Source: an uncultured Oscillibacter sp. (GTDB lineage Bacteria > Bacillota > Clostridia > Oscillospirales > Oscillospiraceae). Taken from it: 7,904 nt of DNA. Shown here piece after piece: positions 5,721-7,904 of the stretch; position 1 is the first letter of the stretch; each line of letters opens with the position of its first letter. The notes below the pieces were generated by a model that ran no database searches, had not been told where the DNA came from, and saw nothing but the letters and a program-made list of their open reading frames with translations. Location: the NCBI GenBank assembly GCA_905233795.1, contig CAJOFP010000203.1, positions 1 to 7,904 on the forward strand. The letters run 5' to 3'. A program made the translations under genes and the position numbers.

Positions 5721-6761
5721 TTAATTTTTCGTATAATAAGTTTTTCCGCTTTGTACGCTGGTATCGTTGGTCGGAGCGTAAGAACTATCCGTCAGTTCAT
5801 ACCAGCCCTGTTCTTTCGGATTGCCGGACGGACTTGTGACCGCCGTATAAGTGTACGCCGTGCCGCTGGATACATTGAACGCGACGGCGTCCGCCTGATT
5901 GGGCAATATAAACACGTCCTCGAACGATTCCTCGAAATACTCAAACTTGCCCTCGGAACCCGCGGACGGCGGATCCAGACGCGCGAATTCGTAAGAAATC
6001 GGCGTAATAACCGCCTGCGGATACACCAGAAGCATATTAATCTGTTTCGCGTTGTCGTCCGGCGTCCAGCCCTCCGTGAAATCATATAACGTGCGCATCA
6101 TGTCGGACGGGACGCTGGCGGGAATCGACACTTCATCAATCGCCGTAATGCCGCGTCGGATCGCGCTGGATGTGGTTTTCAGATCCATATGACGGTAAAT
6201 CTGTTTGGCGTTGTTGATCAGCGTTCGGACCGACGGCGTGACGTACAGGACGCGACCATGACGCGGAACGCGTTTGTCATCCATATTCTGCATGAACCGG
6301 TCAAAGACCTCCAGCACATTGTCCGCCGTCAGCGACGTTGTGTCCGCTGTTTTGCCCATCGTCTCCCAGTCCGAAAATAATTTGGATACAAGATACGCGT
6401 TCATCTCCGGGAACTTCTGTTCCTCGTTATATACGCGAGTGATATTGGCGATGGACGCGGCCTGATTCGTCTCGTCAATATCACGCGGATGAACCAGCGT
6501 TTTCCACGTTCGGTGATTATTCAAAACCAGCGGGGTCCAGCTGATGGCGTAATTGCGTTTCCGCGCCCCGATGGTGTCCCGGTCCCCGTCCACACGACCC
6601 GTCGCGGCAATCGTGGGAATCTCAATGACGTTGGATTTAATCCAACGATAACGGTCGTTGTTCGGCGTGGCGAAAAGCGCGCCGAAATACAGCGCGTAAG
6701 GAAACTGCTGAGACAGCGCGGCCTGATATTCCGCCGCGTAATTCATTTCGCCTAATGACAT
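5721..6761 (-). CDS. major capsid protein with C-terminal extension module
   Basis: This 346-residue protein is the main shell subunit, presumably HK97-fold. It starts at ATG 6761, eight bases after AGGAGG. Family-typical stretches include NYAAEYQAALSQQFPYALYF near the N-terminus, IEIPTIAATGRVDGDRDTIG (about 47-66), LVHPRDIDETNQAASIANIT, EEQKFPEMNAY, VPRHGRVLYVTPSVRTLI, AKQINMLLVYPQAVITPISY and YFEESFEDVFILPNQADAVA. The coat domain ends near residue 298. The last 48 residues form a separate Tyr/Thr/Ser-rich piece with a GWYE turn and an ending of GKTYYTKN, which looks like a small beta-rich add-on, perhaps surface-exposed. It follows the scaffold gene by 26 bases. The gene reads cleanly from end to end. 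Confidence 0.93.
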   Translation of the reverse strand: MSLGEMNYAAEYQAALSQQFPYALYFGALFATPNNDRYRWIKSNVIEIPTIAATGRVDGDRDTIGARKRNYAISWTPLVLNNHRTWKTLVHPRDIDETNQAASIANITRVYNEEQKFPEMNAYLVSKLFSDWETMGKTADTTSLTADNVLEVFDRFMQNMDDKRVPRHGRVLYVTPSVRTLINNAKQIYRHMDLKTTSSAIRRGITAIDEVSIPASVPSDMMRTLYDFTEGWTPDDNAKQINMLLVYPQAVITPISYEFARLDPPSAGSEGKFEYFEESFEDVFILPNQADAVAFNVSSGTAYTYTAVTSPSGNPKEQGWYELTDSSYAPTNDTSVQSGKTYYTKN

Positions 6762-6787
6762 AATAATCTCCTCCTGATAGATTCATA

Positions 6788-7456
6788 TTACGGCGCGGCG
6801 GGTTTCGGGTTCACCTGCGCGAAGTGGAAATTGAACGGATTGGGATTTCCCGCGCCGACGCCGGCGCCGCTTCCGGCGGAAAAGCGCGGAAGATGATTCG
6901 GGACGGTCGGCGCGGCGGGCGTCGGTTCGGCGGGTTTCTCAGGCGCGAACGCGCCCTTGTAATCGTCGTTGTCACGGAGCGACTGTAAAAACTCTTTCGC
7001 GCCAAGGAGCGCGCCGTCCTCAAGCTGAAATTTTTTTGACCGCAATTCCGCCAGAATCCCGTTCCGCGCCGCTTTGCTGGTGAATTGATACCCGGACAAA
7101 AACATCTCTTCGGCATGACTCCGCGCCTGATCCTCCAGCTGCTTTTTTAAAGCCGCCGTCTCCGTATTGTGTCTTTGCTCCCACTCCGCCGCGGATTTCT
7201 TGATTCCCTCAATATCCATGTCTTTATAAGACTTGATCGTCTCGTTGGCGGTTTTCAACTGACCCTGTACGCCGGTCAGTTCCGTCACTTTCGCCTCGTA
7301 ATCCGTCTTGGGAACATACGCGCCGTCGGAAAGATTAATCAGCTTCAGATTTTTATCCGCGTTGATTGCCGCTTCCAGTTCCGCGTATGTCATCGTTTTC
7401 GGCGTTTCGCCATCTTTGGCTTCACCGTACAGCTTTTTTAAAAATTCGTATGCCAT
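6788..7456 (-). CDS. phage capsid scaffold protein
   Basis: This is a 222-residue internal scaffold that guides procapsid assembly by binding the major capsid protein. The start is taken as ATG 7456 (MAYEFLKKLYGE), five bases after AGGAGG; an in-frame ATG at 7489 lacks such a site and lies inside the upstream inverted repeat. The N-terminus carries the family-like stretch about asparagine/lysine-rich INADKNLKLINLSDGAYV, followed by a long charged coiled coil (about 55-120, with ETIKSYKDMDIEGIK), the SGYQFTSKAARNGI segment and the DDYKGAFAPEKP segment. The tail is Pro/Ala/Gly-rich and closes with PNPFNFHFAQVNPKP, resembling the conserved FNF-containing end of related scaffolds. The length is normal for the family. 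Position immediately before the major capsid gene fits. No lesion is visible. Confidence 0.88.
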   Translation of the reverse strand: MAYEFLKKLYGEAKDGETPKTMTYAELEAAINADKNLKLINLSDGAYVPKTDYEAKVTELTGVQGQLKTANETIKSYKDMDIEGIKKSAAEWEQRHNTETAALKKQLEDQARSHAEEMFLSGYQFTSKAARNGILAELRSKKFQLEDGALLGAKEFLQSLRDNDDYKGAFAPEKPAEPTPAAPTVPNHLPRFSAGSGAGVGAGNPNPFNFHFAQVNPKPAAP

Positions 7457-7476
7457 AATCTCCTCCTGTGTAATCA

Positions 7477-7522
7477 GGAGACCGCCCATATCGACCCGTA
7501 ACGGTCACACGCGGCGGTCTCC
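7477..7522 (-). promoter_or_regulatory. 10-bp inverted repeat in the scaffold gene leader
   Basis: GGAGACCGCC at 7477-7486 and its exact complement GGCGGTCTCC at 7513-7522 flank a 26-base loop. Inside the loop, GACC and GGTC can form a smaller 4-bp stem. In the minus-strand transcript the structure sits in the gap between the 66-residue gene and the scaffold gene and ends about ten bases before the scaffold ribosome binding site. No U-run follows, so it is not a classical intrinsic terminator. It could be an RNA processing or stabilising hairpin, or modulate scaffold translation; the function is inferred. Confidence 0.5.
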
Positions 7523-7531
7523 ATATAGTGT

Positions 7532-7732
7532 TTATCGGCTTCTCCAGACAAATTCCCCGTTTCCGACAGAAATCTGTTCACAGGTAAGCTCTCGAAATTT
7601 CAACAGCCATTTCAAAAGCTGTTCATGTTCTTTTTTACACGATTCACAGCCCCAGTCGTGATTTTTATCGTTTAACATTGTCTGGAGATGTTCAATCGCT
7701 TTACAAAGCTCGTCAATTTCCTGTTCCGGCAT
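7532..7732 (-). CDS. small hypothetical protein with Cys/His cluster
   Basis: This 66-residue protein starts at ATG 7732, ten bases after a GGGAG, and begins one base downstream of the preceding stop codon. I do not recognise a family. It is predicted to be mostly helical: an acidic N-terminal helix (residues 2-20), then a Cys/His patch with H25, C29, C32 and H36 (the C29-C32 pair spaced CxxC), followed by a leucine-rich helix (LLKWLLKFREL, about 39-49) and another cysteine at 51. The H25/C29/C32/H36 set could bind a metal, but the spacing does not match a standard zinc finger I can name. There is no signal peptide or membrane segment. Its place between head genes suggests co-expression with the structural operon; a structural role is not shown. 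Confidence 0.7.
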   Translation of the reverse strand: MPEQEIDELCKAIEHLQTMLNDKNHDWGCESCKKEHEQLLKWLLKFRELTCEQISVGNGEFVWRSR

Positions 7733-7733
7733 C

Positions 7734-7904
7734 TTAATTGTTCTCCCGCAGATCGGCGGTGCAAAAATTCACGGACGGGTCAACGGCGAACAAATCCCGC
7801 GCCGCGTCCTCGAACAGCGCGTTGAAATTGCCCCGATCATCGCTCAGGTCGTCGTTGAAGAACTGCATGACATCCGATTCAAAGATGACATAAGTGTGTT
7901 CCGC
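7734..7904 (-). CDS. C-terminal end of unidentified phage gene (partial)
   Basis: An open frame enters from the right edge of the window and runs 56 codons to a TAA at 7734-7736; its start lies outside. The visible part is acidic and aromatic, opening with AEHTYVIFESDVMQFF and ending in FCTADLRENN, and no domain can be named from it. Its position, two genes upstream of the scaffold, is where phages of this type usually carry the portal, a MuF-type minor head protein or small genes that follow them, so a head-associated role is an inference from position only. The YVIF strand near the C-terminus loosely recalls the ends of some effector domains fused to MuF proteins, but this is too weak to call. 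The next gene starts one base after the stop, so the two are probably translationally coupled. Confidence 0.7.
   Translation of the reverse strand, partial: AEHTYVIFESDVMQFFNDDLSDDRGNFNALFEDAARDLFAVDPSVNFCTADLRENN

Noticed and set aside
7457..7489. Upstream ATG at 7489 as the scaffold start
   Set aside because: It would add MGGLLITQEEI, which is translated ribosome-binding-site sequence, and has no binding site of its own; ATG 7456 follows AGGAGG directly.
1..7904. CRISPR arrays, tRNA genes, insertion sequences, diversity-generating retroelement or integrase
   Set aside because: I looked for regular spaced repeats, tRNA-like arms, transposase or reverse transcriptase motifs and found none; all sequence is taken up by minus-strand phage genes and short gaps.

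Overview
The window is a stretch of siphophage or prophage late genes from what is probably a Bacillota (Clostridia-like) host. All recognised genes lie on the minus strand and are transcribed from high to low coordinates. The host guess rests on the strong AGGAGG-type ribosome binding sites, the heavily lysine/glutamate-rich proteins and the family resemblance of the head and tail proteins. It is an inference, and the genus cannot be told. Composition is moderately GC-rich, with very frequent CGCG/CCGCG tetramers and GCG as the dominant alanine codon.

Layout in transcription order (right to left): the C-terminal end of an unidentified gene (7734-7904); a 66-residue Cys-containing hypothetical gene (7532-7732); a 10-bp inverted repeat in the leader of the next gene; scaffold protein (6788-7456); major capsid protein with a C-terminal add-on module (5721-6761); a hairpin; a small coiled-coil protein (5412-5651); four connector/neck proteins (4967-5383, 4509-4946, 4129-4506, 3682-4122); major tail protein (3216-3689); a DUF6673-like tail assembly chaperone (2755-3198); a Gp15-family protein (starting at 2758) now read through into a zinc-ribbon gene (1934-2125); and the start of the tape measure gene (1887 downward to the window edge). 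The genes are packed with small gaps or overlaps, and I see no promoter or intrinsic terminator between them, so this looks like one late operon. Gene content and order resemble the A118/Gp15-type Firmicutes siphophage module.

The genes work together as follows. Scaffold and capsid build the procapsid. The connector, closure and minor capsid proteins close the head and join the tail. The tail protein polymerises around the tape measure protein with help from the two chaperone-like proteins.

The unusual content is in the tail half. The tape measure gene carries a coiled-coil insertion of about 350 residues inside its normally continuous N-terminal core domain. That insertion is broken by a frameshift near 650-665, and the frame ends again at 27 just as the core domain resumes. 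The Gp15 gene has lost one base in a G run, which fuses it to the downstream zinc-ribbon gene. The major tail protein looks internally shortened. The head genes look intact. The simplest readings are a decaying prophage or assembly/base-call errors; recoding is possible but unsupported.
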